Below are positions 11,258 to 22,249 of a stretch of 64,000 bases of DNA, one piece after another; the stretch's first letter is position 1, and each line of letters opens with the position of its first letter. The DNA is from Diorhabda sublineata. Its lineage: Eukaryota > Arthropoda > Insecta > Coleoptera > Chrysomelidae. The notes beneath the pieces were generated by a model, which did no database searches, was not told the DNA's origin, and saw only the letters and a program-made list of their open reading frames with translations. Location of the stretch: assembly GCF_026230105.1 (NCBI RefSeq), contig NC_079483.1:4085312-4149311 (forward strand), written 5' to 3'. The position numbers and the translations under genes are program-made.

Positions 11258-12560
11258 GACAAAAGTTACCCTTTAAAGTCAATATTAGTATAAGTCATCG
11301 CATGATTATTTTTATCAATGTGTGATGTAAATCCCTGAAAATACAAGAGTAGTGATTAACACATTTTTGAATATGTGCATGACTCACGTTGTATTTTACA
11401 CTTGAATAAAAATATGTACAAACATCTATTTTACCTGCTAGTACATAATTATCTACTTTTATATTTATTTAAGTAATATCCTAAGGAAATCCTATCATAA
11501 ATTACTAGAAATCTAAATTTAATTAGACCTAAAATACTGTAACCTCGCAACTATTGTTGAGTGACAGAACTTGCGACATAAAATAGAAATCCTTGAAATT
11601 TGAAATAGAGAAAGTGGACATATGTTAAAAAGAGAAAACTAGAGGTAGTTGGCAAATCATGACAACTTATTGTGACCTTGTCGAAGGCATGTTTAAACTA
11701 ATAATAAAAGGGAGTAGCTAAAAGAAGTAGAATTGACACTGTTACTTTATTAAATCATCAATAGATGGCAGAAAGATATTTCAATAAAGATTTCTATCTA
11801 AATAAGTATTATTAACAGATTCTACTTTCTTCATATAATTAGGAAGATTCAGTTTGAAATATAAGATCATAGTTTCGTAATTTAGAGTTGACACCCAAAA
11901 AATATAATAATACTGTCATTTTGGTTGCATAACTATTAGATAAGTACATGAATCTATAATAGTTTTAAGTAAAATTCACTCTGTTTAGGTAATTGTAAAC
12001 AATGTTTTTGTTAGGTATGAGTTTAATAAAACAATAGCCACATTTTAATTACAAGTTAAGTTATGTAAAGCAGTTTAACGTTTACCTTTCACTTATTTGA
12101 AGGTCCCGCTAACAACTTTTACAGTTACATTTAACTTTGACAGGTGTCACCACCTTAGTCATATTAATTTCCATTGTTTTTACAGACACATTTGATTGTG
12201 AATGTGAACGGAGGTACTTTTTTATTTTCTTTTCAATTATCAACTAAATTGATACATTTCAAGTTGAGTGATTCAAATGTAGGTTAAATAAAACGTGGTA
12301 ATAGTGAAATACTGTTAGTTAAAGGTGAAAAATCTTTTTTTCTAAACTATATGTGTTCATGAAGGTTGTGTTATATACCTGAGTAAAGGAGTAAAGTCAA
12401 TAAACTCTAACGAGGAGTGCCATGAAATGTTATTTGAGAAAGTGAAAATAGACAATACTTAGCTGTATTACTTCATTCATAAATATTTGTTGAAAAGCCT
12501 GAAAGAAGTGAGCTGCTCATGAAAAAATATTGAAAGGAATGTCGAAAACTGTGAAAAACG
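11258..12560. other. Rab9 5' region and probable promoter
   Basis: Upstream of the Rab9 start codon. On the minus strand a donor-like AAAG/GTAAACG near 12087 could end a non-coding first exon, with the acceptor just before 11276. On the plus strand ATGTCGAAAACTGTG (12540) is followed by an ideal donor, CG/GTAAGTTG, suggesting a small exon of a divergent transcript. Neither exon can be confirmed from sequence alone. Confidence 0.3.
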
Positions 12561-14107
12561 GTAAGTTGTATTAAAAGTAATATTTTCTGACTTAATTTAG
12601 TATGAAATTCAAACTTTATGCAAGCATTTTGTATCGGAATGTTAGTTTTGAATATTAATTAGAAATAAAAGGTATTTTTCTGTATTTGTGTCCAAGGTGA
12701 ACATAAGTGAGTACAGTCATTCACCTAATATTTCTGTCTCGCTCTTCCACTCGCTTCGACAGTTAAAAAATTATATGACATGACTCGGTGTTGTCAAATT
12801 TCCTTCATAATATTCCAGAAAGTTTATTACAAAATTTTAATTCCTATTTAAATTATAGAATAGATAAGAAAGATAAACTTTTTAATTTGCAAGATTTAGT
12901 CTGAATATCATTTTATTTATGAAGGCTGGAATTCCGAAAACGGGAACCCTCAAAATCACCTGCAATTTCGTACATACACTCAAATATACGTGACATAAGT
13001 TTATCTCAAAGGATTTTTGGCGTCCCTTCCCCGGGAAGGGGATAAAAAAATGTTTTATAATTTATTTATAGTTTTGAAAAATATATACAATGCGGTCCAT
13101 ATGTATGGAATAAATTCCATTTTAGCATTATTATGTACTATGTGAAAAAAAATCGAAACAGGTCGATTTTTATCATTAAACTGACAATTTACAATATGAA
13201 AATATCCCCCTCCAGCAGTCCCTCCGAATTATGAGCACCCCCTCGAAAATTTTTAATAAGAAAGGGGGTCGTGTAGCACCTTGTTCTCTGTTTAGCGATA
13301 GAAATTTTTTAAATTTGTTGCAATCAATTTTTTACATAATCTGACAAGACAAAAGTTGCTGTCGTTGTTTTATATTAAAACTTTTCTTTCAGCACACATT
13401 CTTGAACCACCCTGACAAGTCTTGCTGAATGCAGGGTTATATTTTACTCGATTAGTTACAGAACTATCGTTGTTCGATTTAATACAAAAAAAGTCAGTCA
13501 AGCACCTCGCCTCACCCTTCAGGGGTATTTTCATTCGATAAATTTATCGTGTTCGTTGTATAGAATCGTGAGCAGCTCGCTCTTGTTGAAATACAACACT
13601 TGAATGGATCAATAATAACTTTAATTTCTTTATAATATTGCTTACTTGCTAGGATCCACATGGTTTTGACTCTGTACCATCTTTTCTTCTCATGTTCACA
13701 GCCCAATCCTTTGTAATCAACACCAAATTTTCCGCCGTCTGATTTCTATCTTATTGATACTTTTTATCAATGGAAATGGTATTTTTTGGTATGTTTAAAT
13801 CTATAATTTCATTAATATTCTCGTCAGTATTACAACCAAATCATGACATTTTGAAATATTGAATATTTAAATCGTCAAAATCGAAATAAATCGATATTTA
13901 TCTATGGGTTAGAGTATAAAATGGACCACTGCGGCACCATTAGGTCGCATCCAACCAAATTGAACGCAATTTGAGGCTGTATGCCCGATGCCTCAATGAA
14001 ATCGTTCAGGTCGAACAGGTCTGACTGCTGCAGTACAACACCGTGAATTGGATCGATTTTTTCTCCTCTAACCGGTTTATTCTTGTGGAAATAACAAATA
14101 TTGCTTT
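12561..14107. other. Unassigned, repeat-like non-coding DNA
   Basis: AT-rich with GC-richer patches such as CCTTCCCCGGGAAGGGG (a 13-bp palindromic core near 13027), CCCCCTCCAGCAGTCCCTCC and AAGAAAGGGGGTCG. These look like parts of non-autonomous repeats, but I could not define ends. No coding frame with a recognisable domain. Confidence 0.35.
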
Positions 14108-14540
14108 TTGAAACGCGATTAAATCGAAAACTATGAGGAATCTGAGAAAAAGTGCCGAAGTTAAAACTGCAGAGCGCAAAATTCTCCGTAAATTGGTTCC
14201 TAGGCATTTTTTCCTAGCCTCAAAATTTTCAACAATATATGTGTTCAAGTACTCCAAAACATTTTGATTCGCGAATAACTCGAAAACTACGAGGAATTCG
14301 AAAAAAAGTGCTGGAACAAAAAAATGTACAACACTAACTTCTCTAAAGATTGGTCTTCAAACATTTTTTCTAACCTCAAAATGTTCACCGTAAAATGGGT
14401 TTATACACTCAAAAAGATTTGGAATCGCGGATAACTCGAAAATTATTAGGATTTCGACACAAATTGCCGGAACAAAAAATGTGGAGCACAATTTTCTGTA
14501 CAAAAAAGGATTCACATCTTTGTGAAAGAATTGAGATGAA
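14108..14540. repeat. Tandem repeat, about 150-bp unit, three copies
   Basis: Three head-to-tail imperfect units starting near 14108, 14263 and 14413. Each contains an AACTCGAAAACTA-type phrase, then GAGGAAT or AGGATTTCG, AAAAAGTGC, a CAAAATTCTC or ACTTCTC phrase and CATTTTTTCTAACCTCAAAA. The third unit is truncated. Short minus-strand open frames across it are incidental. Confidence 0.75.
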
Positions 14541-15200
14541 CGATTTTATTTTCCACTTGGCAACGCTGTATTAGTGACAGGTATAGCGAGTATATAACAC
14601 ACAACTTGAAGGTCGCGCCTCAGGTCACGTGAAGTGCCAGGGCCGGACCAAGGACGTTCAAACACCTTTCTAGTAGCTTTTATGTTAGAAAACGTATCAG
14701 ATTTTTGTATTATGCAAGTTGTTTACGGTATCCGTTAATAAATTCCACCCATGAATGCGCGATATGTAATTTTTGTGTGTTTTGTTTTATCACAGAAATT
14801 GAACAATTATAATATTTCCTTATTTTGAAAGGGTAAGTTCATTTGTGGTATACATCAACAAGGTAAAAAAGAAGGAATTTATTTATATTTATTCTAGTAT
14901 ATAAAGTATCGATTCATTTTAATTAAAAATATACTAAAAGGTATTTTTTTTCGTTGTTATCAAGATTTTTTTCATTAGATTTCTTAATAATTTTCCTGCT
15001 TGTCTTTACCTATCTTGTAATCAACATTAATTTCTTTTATTTGGTTTCTTATTTATTTCAACTTTCCATTTCTACTCTAGAAAGCAAACTTTTTATCTTT
15101 ACGCTTAGGCATTTATAATTCTTTTGTCTATAAACAATTTCAATACTAGGTCAAGTTAATGTCAAAATCAGCTGATTTTGTACCTTGTACCGTAAACAAC
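14541..15200. other. Intergenic, nothing recognised
   Basis: AT-rich DNA. CGTAAACAACTTTTC at about 15190 resembles, in inverse order, GTTGTTTACGGTATCCG at about 14720, so an unrecognised element with inverted ends may lie between. No gene seen. Confidence 0.3.
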
Positions 15201-15232
15201 TTTTCATTCACCAAACTTATGGTGAATGAAAA
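15201..15232. repeat. Perfect 13-bp hairpin palindrome
   Basis: TTTTCATTCACCA, a six-base loop, then TGGTGAATGAAAA. It lies 45 bases upstream of the ATG of the THAP-like frame at 15277. Confidence 0.8.
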
Positions 15233-15273
15233 ATGTTGAAAGTTATTTCGGTATTATTGGAATTAATTTTTGA

Positions 15274-15452
15274 AAATGTTGTTTTGTTGTATTGTGAAAT
15301 GTGGTAGCAATAATGTAAAAAATAACATTCTTGTATATTATCTGTTTGCAGTTGTGAATTATAAAAATAAAAAGAACTTAAATGAACTTTACGCAGCGAG
15401 AAGAGAAAAAATAAAACACAAAGAAACGCCTCATAAGCTTTCTCGAAAGTAA
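15274..15452 (+). pseudogene. THAP-like zinc-finger fragment
   Basis: The plus strand encodes MLFCCIVKCGSNNVKNN, then LFAVVNYKNKKNLNELYAARREK. The Cys-x3-Cys start with its small hydrophobic spacing, followed by an AVVN segment and an ARRE-K segment, is the arrangement at the N-terminal half of some insect THAP domains. The second half (C-x2-H and AVPF) is not present downstream in frame, and the frame stops at 15450. It may be a first exon whose partner is lost or distant, or a fragment. Unlike the copy at 9630, it keeps the first zinc ligands. Confidence 0.45.
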
Positions 15453-15980
15453 GCAAAATTACAGGATTATAAATGACTGCTCACACCAGAAGGACTAGAA
15501 TGATTAGTAAAAAGTCAAGTCTTAAGAGTTTCAATTTTTATAATCCTCAATTTATGCTGGACCTTTGATTTCTGAGAAAAAATAATTGATTCCCAGTTTG
15601 TTATCGTATTATTTAATTCTGCGGGAAATCTAAATGAGTATTTGTTCGAATAAAAAAATATTTGTCACCTAACAGTTCTGTTTGTCATAAGTATGGAGAA
15701 GTTTCAATAATCACACCCTATAGTGAGCAGGGGTATTAGATAATTGTACTATTTAGCTAATTTCTTATAAAATGTTTCCAATCCCTTCTATCTTGCGCCA
15801 AATTTTTCGCTTCGACCCATGACGTTTTATTAGGAATTTTTTTAAAGGAAAGAAAAGTTGGAAAAAAAATAAACCATTAAGAGGTCAGAGGGGGTGTCTG
15901 AAAATTTGAAACTTTGTTAATTTCCGCGTAGAAATCAATCTACATGGAATCAACATAGAACATAGAATAAGTTTTGATCT
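15453..15980. other. Intergenic, nothing recognised
   Basis: AT-rich sequence without a supported gene or element boundary. Confidence 0.35.
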
Positions 15981-15987
15981 TTTTTAT

Positions 15988-16242
15988 CTAATACCGCAGA
16001 GGGGTTATCAAATTCGAACATTGGGGGTTATTTTCGAGATCAGGGACTCCTACTACCTTTTAGCAATTAATTAGTCATAAATTACCCCGAAAAGCGCGTG
16101 AATGTGCCTGTTTCTATCGCCAAGTTGGCGTTTCCAAGCTGCCACAGCTTAAAACCTCCGAGGGGTTGTCAAGTTCGATTCCTGGGGGGTTTTCGAGATC
16201 CGGGACCGGTGTTATCTTTTAGCTATTAATTAGCAATAAATG
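15988..16242. repeat. Two direct repeats of about 95 bp
   Basis: Units 15988-16082 and 16149-16242 share GAGGGGTT(A/G)TCAA, TTTTCGAGATC(A/C)GGGAC and CTTTTAGC(A/T)ATTAATTAG. Similar sequence (AATAAATTAGCAATTAAAT) resumes after 19600 beyond the piggyBac element, so that element probably inserted into this repeat tract. Confidence 0.65.
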
Positions 16243-16533
16243 GTGGCGTTGAGCTGGCTTCGATAGGTTTCACCGTTGCCGAGCTAATGCATATGGCTTA
16301 ACCCATTAAGTACCAAATTATTTTTAGATCAGATAGTCCAATTACCTGAATTTTCACGATTTATTTCATATTCTAACATTATAACTCCGAAAATATGTTA
16401 GTTATCTTAAATTTTTTAGTTTAAATTTTGATAACCATTTGGGGATCATGGGAAATGTAGTGAATATTTTGAATAAATTCAAAAAAAAATTAATTTTATG
16501 TCTATATTGGTTACATATTATGGTGAAATATTA

Positions 16534-17995
16534 TTATTTTGAATGGAATATGGGAAAACATTCTACATGCAAACTTATATCACATTCGGTACATTGTTTT
16601 CTCACGTTTGTCCTGCATACTCCACATTTTCTTTGCTTTCCTTCAAAAGTTCTTGTCAAATAATTATTTTCGCTGTTGCTGGTGCGTACATGGAAGCTAA
16701 CATTCTTCGCCTGTTGTCTACCCGCATTTTTAGGAACTGACGTAGAAGATACTTTCAAATAGTACATCGTTATTTCACGACTAAAATACAGAAGTGGCAT
16801 TTTACCATTCACAAGACAAAAAAGCACATATGCTACTCCCGCCATAAACTTATTATATTCTGAAATCAAATATGGTTGAGGAATACTTTTTTTGTGGACC
16901 ATCTATAACCTTTTGACAGAGGTAATATGCTTTCATGGTTGGAAAGCATTTTTACACAATTATTGTCTTTCCATATTACCCCTAAGACTTTATTTTTGGT
17001 CTCAAACCTGCAGTCGTATGCGCCTCAATCTTCTTTCGACTTTATTGGGCTACTATTCATTCTATCAAATCTTCATACGCCTGTTTTTTTGGCGTATGAG
17101 TTTTTGGAACAACGAAAACTTTGTAAAGAAGTTGTCAAAGTAAAAGCTATTTAGTTGAGGATTTTCCACTTTTGAAATCAATATCATTACGACGTCTCCT
17201 CCTAGTCCATATGAGACTTCAGGTTCTTCCTTTCTTTTTCCTTCATAAACCTTAAAATGGTAATGATAACCACTAACTGAACAACATAAAGCCCATATTT
17301 TGAACCTGAATCTTATAGGTTTTCCTCTGATGAATTCCTCTTCGCTCCAGTACATTTTTTCCTGTAGTAAGCTGTGATAGCCAGACAACAAAAGAATTTT
17401 TTCAAATAGTTAGTGGACAAAAAAAAATTGAAATTGTTTTTATTTTGAGCAGCAAACTTTGAGCTTTCACTGACGATGTGCTTCAAAATTACGTCGTCAA
17501 AAAATAATTCAAAAATTTCATGAGGACATTCTCCCTTCAATTCCATTTTTATACTGTGTTTTTCAATCCAACCTGTGCTCGTACTTTTCTTTTATAGAGA
17601 TCTAGAAACTACCTTTTCTCCATTCTTTTTTTTCTTCTCTATTCCTAACTGGATTTGTGTCTCAGTACTATCAGAGATTGTTGACTTCCTTTTCTTACTT
17701 TAATGAGGAGTGGATGTATTCGAATTCTCACCAGAATCATGTTCTGAATGGACTTTTTATTGGCTGGTAACCTTAAGTACTCGGACCATCATCGATAGTA
17801 TATTCTGCATGAATACTGTGAACTTCCAGCGTCCCAGGAACTTTTTCCAATAGATTTTTGTCAACATCCCCGCAATCTGTGACTTTATCTACATCTTCTG
17901 GTGGTAATTCAACATCATCAATGATTTTGACATCATCATTATCTCAAAAGTTAGGATTATTTAATATCTGTTCAAGGTCTCTTACAGATAGATAT
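16534..17995 (-). pseudogene. piggyBac transposase, frame-broken
   Basis: Minus strand, 5' to 3'. An acidic N-terminus with LSVRDLEQILNNPNF, an in-frame stop, then DVELPPEDVDKVTD (about 17985-17790). Next GECPHEIFELFFDD and ILKHIVSESSKFAAQNKNNF (about 17535-17430), the start of the piggyBac transposase domain. Then GYHSLLQEKMYWSEE (about 17385-17340), FRFKIWALCCSVSGYHYHF, and FYFDNFFTKFSLFQKL, which carries one catalytic Asp. The last segment (16902-16534) gives QPYLISEYNKFMAGV and a C-terminal Cys-rich finger with CGVC, CTEC and HVECF, ending FHSK and a stop. Blocks lie in different frames, so the gene is inactive. Confidence 0.9.
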
Positions 17996-18207
17996 TCCGA
18001 ACAACAAGAATATAACAAATTTTCACCTTATCATGTTAAAATCAGAAATATGATCGAACATAACCTAAAAGTAAATAACAAGAGTTCAGTAACTCAGGTT
18101 GATTTTAGTGTAATGTACTTACTATTTTTGTTTAAAAACACAGAATTTAAAGAATTCGAGTTTAGATTTCTATTTCTACAATTGAGGAAGAAATTAACAG
18201 TGCGAAC

Positions 18208-19451
18208 GATACAACTACGAAGTATAGATACAGGAGTCTGAACGTAATGTTAAATGAATGGTCTCAATATAGGGGATAGATTTTTTTGCCGGTAGAGTGC
18301 GCCATTTTTCAAGAAGTATTCTTACGCCGGAAGTCTTGTTGCTATTTTTAAAAATTACCAAATGTTGCCTATTCTTTTCAGTATTACGATACACATAATT
18401 GATAAAAAAAATAATTATTATATATAAATGAAAAAATATTTTATTTATTAAAATAGTATAAGATACATAAGAAATATGTTAAATATTCAAAACCCCAATT
18501 AAATATTTATATAAAAGTGATAAATAATTCTTATTATTAATATAATTTAGACGTTTTACGAGATTTTTTACATTGAATTTTTCTTTCTGTAGTACTTTTA
18601 TTGTAACAATTGACTAGAAAAGTATGTTTTATGACTGCCCAATTCCAATTTTTACGTAGTGGCTGAGCTTCTAAAATTCTTTCTATTGAATGAAAAAAAA
18701 CTCTTCAGGCTCATTTATGACCTGTGAATTGTCATCAGCAATAACGGTATTTGTATCTTCAGAAAAATTTGTGTTTGCAAGATTTACTATTTCAGGCTCT
18801 ACTGTTTCATTGATAGTTTCTGTCTCAACAGAATTAAAGCTACAGTCATCGATTATCGTATCGCCATTTATATCAGCGATAGTAGATACACTGCCATCTA
18901 TCTCTCTATCAGTTTTAATTACATTCTCTGAATTAAAGTGTAATTCACAAATAAAACTGGTAGCTTTTAATTCTTGTCCCAGAGCAGAGGTCCATCTACT
19001 ACGCAATTCAACGTTAAAAAAATTGTATTTTTATATTCCACCAGATAAATAAAAATATATTTTTCAAATATTGAAAAACTACATAAATTTTAAAATTAAT
19101 CGTTAATTGTTAATAACATAAATTTTGAATATTACTTTGAGATTATACTCACTTTTGGTACTTTGAATAATTTCACTTTTCCTACAGACAACAGCACAAC
19201 ACCTTCCAATTGTTTTCTTAAAATTAATTTTAAATAAATAAATTAATATTTAATTAATTAATTTTAACATTGGCGAACTAGCGCATGTTTACATGTATAA
19301 TAAAATAATAATAACAACGGTACGTCCTGAATACTTGCGCAGCCAGTGGCAGAAAAGAGAACTATGATTTGGGTTTATTTTTGTGTACATGAATACTATG
19401 AAAAACCCTATACCGTTCAGACTCCTTATATCTATACTTCGTGGATACAAC
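18208..19451. mobile_element. P-like or hAT-like element nested in piggyBac
   Basis: An 8-bp direct repeat GATACAAC (18208-18215 and 19444-19451) brackets a 1,228-bp segment. Its ends are inverted repeats: left TACGAAGTATAGATAC then AGGAGTCTGAACG; right, read inward, CACGAAGTATAGATAT then AAGGAGTCTGAACG. An 8-bp duplication fits P and hAT superfamilies. The interior carries a THAP-domain remnant (18541-19225), and THAP is the DNA-binding domain of P-type transposases, so the P superfamily is favoured. No RNase-H-like catalytic core is present, so this is a non-autonomous derivative. Confidence 0.8.
18541..19225 (-). pseudogene. THAP-domain remnant inside the nested element
   Basis: Minus strand. 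The 5' part (about 19215-19150) encodes GRCCAVVCRKSE and, one frame over, KLFKVPK followed by GTGAGT, a donor. After a gap comes RSRWTSALGQELKATSFICELHF and NSENVIKTD (19006 downward). Together these give the C-x3-C, the FxxP, the central Trp and the C-x2-H of a THAP domain, in order. A tail of SIERILEAQPLRKNWNW and further Lys/Arg-rich codons lies in a third frame near 18680-18545. At least two frameshifts disable it. No transposase catalytic region follows. Confidence 0.7.
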
Positions 19452-20149
19452 TCACACATGAAAAATCAACAAAATGAAACTGCAGTAGAGCAAAACTGTG
19501 CAATCCCCAAATGGGACTCATGGTACTTAATGGGTTAATATTCAGATAAGGGGAACGCGTTTCTCGGAAACGCAACGGCGTGAGGAATAAATTCTATTTT
19601 TGCGTAATAAATTAGCAATTAAATATAACCAATATAAGTCAATGCTCTTCCTACTTAGTGGAAAAATGAAACGTTTTCTAACTAACTGTACTAACCTCAT
19701 CAAATGAATAGTCCGGTCAATTTAGACATTCGAAAATTGTTTAAAATATAATTAAAAATGAAATTTCAAAGTTCCCCATCATTCCCGTGCATGGAAAAAG
19801 ATTTATTCAAGGTCGAAGGTCAAAAAAATCGGTTTTTCGTGATTTTCAACAAAACGGTAAGTTTTATCATAAAAATATATCAGACAAAAATTGTATATCA
19901 TAAAATTATCTACAAGAAAAGGATTAATACTTTTTATCTTACAAGCCACCGTTTCTGAGATATAATGATTTAAAAATTTGTAATCTTCATAATATTTACT
20001 TGTTTCCTCGCCACTTATGAGTAGGCCAATTCCACGCGTCTGTTGTGATCATGTTTAATTTGAAACTATCGCAAAATAATGGAAATTAGCAGGGATAGAA
20101 TAGATAAGAGCGATTTAAATTAAAAAAAGTTGTGAAATTTAATCGTCCG

Positions 20150-20835
20150 AGAGGTAACTTTCAAATTCTTCTTGTGTCTCCTCTTCATCTTCATTCTGAG
20201 TGCAAGTAAATTGTTTCCAAAGCGATGTATCGCATATCGTCTGGTTGGAATCAAATGTATCCTCCATGGTGATTCAATATTAGAGCAAGACCGGTGTTGA
20301 CAAAGTGTACATGCCAGAGAGCAAGACAGTCCGAGTTATTTAGCACTACATGTATTGTTGAACAATTCCAACAGTCTGTAGAATCCAGCTGATAACCAAG
20401 CCAAACTTGAACTTGGTAATCCCAAAAAAAAATGTTGCTGAGCAGCAATTGAAATTGGAGAAAAACAAGCCGATTGAACTTGTTTTTCACTTTTAGTATT
20501 TTTAACTAAACATGCATGAAGACAATTATCTAAGCAGGTAGTTTTTTTAGGAACTCCATACCTAGAAAGAAGAAAGCTAATGCTGCTGGCCATAACTTCT
20601 TGTCGAGTTGAATTATTGTTTTTATAAACTTCAGCACATTGAACGAAATCTTGTTTTTCAAACGTTTTGGAAACTGTTCTTTTACCACTCCTGTAAAATG
20701 CAGATGCCGTGTTACAGTTATTGCGAGTAAAAAAAATAGTTATTTGATTTTGACACTGTGGAAGAACAAATAAACTTTTTGATGAATAGATTTCCGATTG
20801 ATGTTGAGCTTTTCCTGGTTGTCTGAAGGTTATAA
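20150..20835 (-). pseudogene. Cys-rich uncharacterised repeat-protein remnant
   Basis: A minus-strand frame open from about 20835 to 20336 encodes ASAFYRSGKRTVSKTFEKQD, FVQCAEVYKNNNSTRQEV, SISFLLSRYGVPKKTTCLDN and LVKNTKSEKQVQSACFSP. After a frameshift, VQVWLGYQLDSTD follows, then LFNNTCSAK with a stop, LGLSCSLACTLCQHRSCSNI and ESPW. I recall this arrangement (an FYRSGK block, a YG-P-K block, a QVQ-WLG block and a closing CxxxCxxC tail) from multicopy uncharacterised insect proteins, possibly transposon-linked; that is memory and not a search result. Frame changes and a stop indicate a pseudogene. Confidence 0.55.
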
Positions 20836-20973
20836 TGGTGTTTAAGTTAAGGGACTGGGTTTCATTTTACCTTATATCCTTATAGTTATAACTTATGTAT
20901 ATATTTTAATTTTAAGTTAAAATAATCGATAGAAAAAATATTTAAACATATATTACAACTCCAGAGATGTATA

Positions 20974-22249
20974 CAGGGTGTCCCACGACGAGTTAAAACT
21001 ATCTGTATATTTCCAAATACTTTAGTAAAATCATGATAATTCGATGTCGACTGTAACTTTGTTATTTTAAATGGAACACCCCGTATATTAATACATTTTT
21101 GGATTTTCCATAAAATTTTAATATACTTTTGTCTGAAAACTTTTTTCGAAAAATGCATACTTTTTGAGTTATTAATTTTTTTGTAAAAAAATTTGACCCT
21201 TGCAGACCCTTATAAATTATTGTTTTACGAGGATATCCTTAAAGATATGAGAAGGTTTCTGTATTCGGTTGCCTTTAGCAAAGTCAGACGTATTTGAATC
21301 TATGTTGAAAAATCTTTCATTTTATACAGGGTGTGTATAAAAAGTGTTCAAACTTCGTAAATATCAAATTTCTTTATTTTTTAAATAGAACCACTCTATT
21401 TTAATGCATTCAGGGGTAAAAAATACGGCAAATTCATATGTACTTTCCTAAAGCTTACCGTTATCCATATATTAAATGTTTTCTGTAAATTTTGCAGATG
21501 CAGGTGTGGTCTAAATTTTATTTATTCGTTATTAAATTGAAAACGAACCATTTTAACGATTTTCGAATGTATCAACAATTGACTAATGACAATTAAAAAA
21601 GTGTCATTTATTACAAATCGTACTAAAAATATACATAAAAAATTAAATAATAATTTAAAACCTCAAATTTCTCGGAAACGACTAAAAGTTGGAATAGGAT
21701 TAGTAAATAGAATTTGATTTGACTTTTTTTACAGACCTTAACAAGATAAAAAAAATACTTTTTCATTTCTCCTATTTCTATTTAAAAAATAAAGAAATTT
21801 GATATTTATGAAGTTATACTTTTAGCACTTTTTATACACACCCTGTATAAAATGAAAAATTTTCAAACATATATTCAAATACGTTTGATCTTGCTAAAAG
21901 CAACCAAACAGAAACCATTTTCATATCTTTAAGGGTATCCTCGTAAAAAAATAATTTGTAACGGTTAAATTTTCTACAAAAAAATTAATAACTCAAAAAG
22001 TATGGATTTTTCGAAAAAAGTTTTTGAAACATAGTATACTAAAATTTTACGTAGATTTCAAAAATGTATTAATATAAAGGGTGTTCCATTTAAAATAACA
22101 ATGTTACGGTAGAACCGGAAGTCGGCCATCTTTGAAAATATTTTAGTTAAAAAGATCGTATCCGATAACCCAAACATAGAAATTTTAATGATTTTACTAT
22201 GAGTATTTTGCCATATACAGATAGTTTTAACACGTCGTGGGACACCCTG
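20974..22249. mobile_element. Foldback element, copy 1 (TA-flanked)
   Basis: Begins CAGGGTGTCCCACGACGAGT and ends ACGTCGTGGGACACCCTG, with TA on both sides. Almost the whole element is palindromic: left-arm phrases such as GGTGTGTATAAAAAGTG and AAATTTCTTTATTTTTTAAATAGAACC reappear inverted in the right arm. It has no coding frame. TA flanks suggest it moves with help from a Tc1/mariner-type transposase. The second copy at 40085-41298 has the same ends and interior. Confidence 0.85.

Larger units (their letters stand above)
16298..19538 (-). mobile_element. piggyBac element with TTAA ends
   Basis: Bounded by TTAACCCATTAAGTACCA (from 16298) and its inverse TGGTACTTAATGGGTTAA (to 19538). The duplicated TTAA and the adjoining CCC/GGG are the hallmark of piggyBac insertion. 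The transposase remnant reads on the minus strand (16534-17995). The 3.2-kb length includes a 1.2-kb secondary insertion (18216-19443); without it the element is about 2.0 kb, plausible for a somewhat deleted piggyBac. Confidence 0.92.

Noticed and set aside
12540..12561. ATGTCGAAAACTGTG followed by an ideal donor as the first Hr39 coding exon
   Set aside because: Joining it to the acceptor at 39649 gives a frame that reads through neither the Ser/Pro-rich peptide nor the conserved N-terminus and soon stops.
17858..18241. 127-codon plus-strand frame
   Set aside because: Lies opposite the acidic N-terminus of the piggyBac transposase and runs across the insertion junction of the nested element.
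18690..19052. 120-codon plus-strand frame
   Set aside because: Shadow of the minus-strand THAP remnant, which has the recognisable Trp and C-x2-H motifs.
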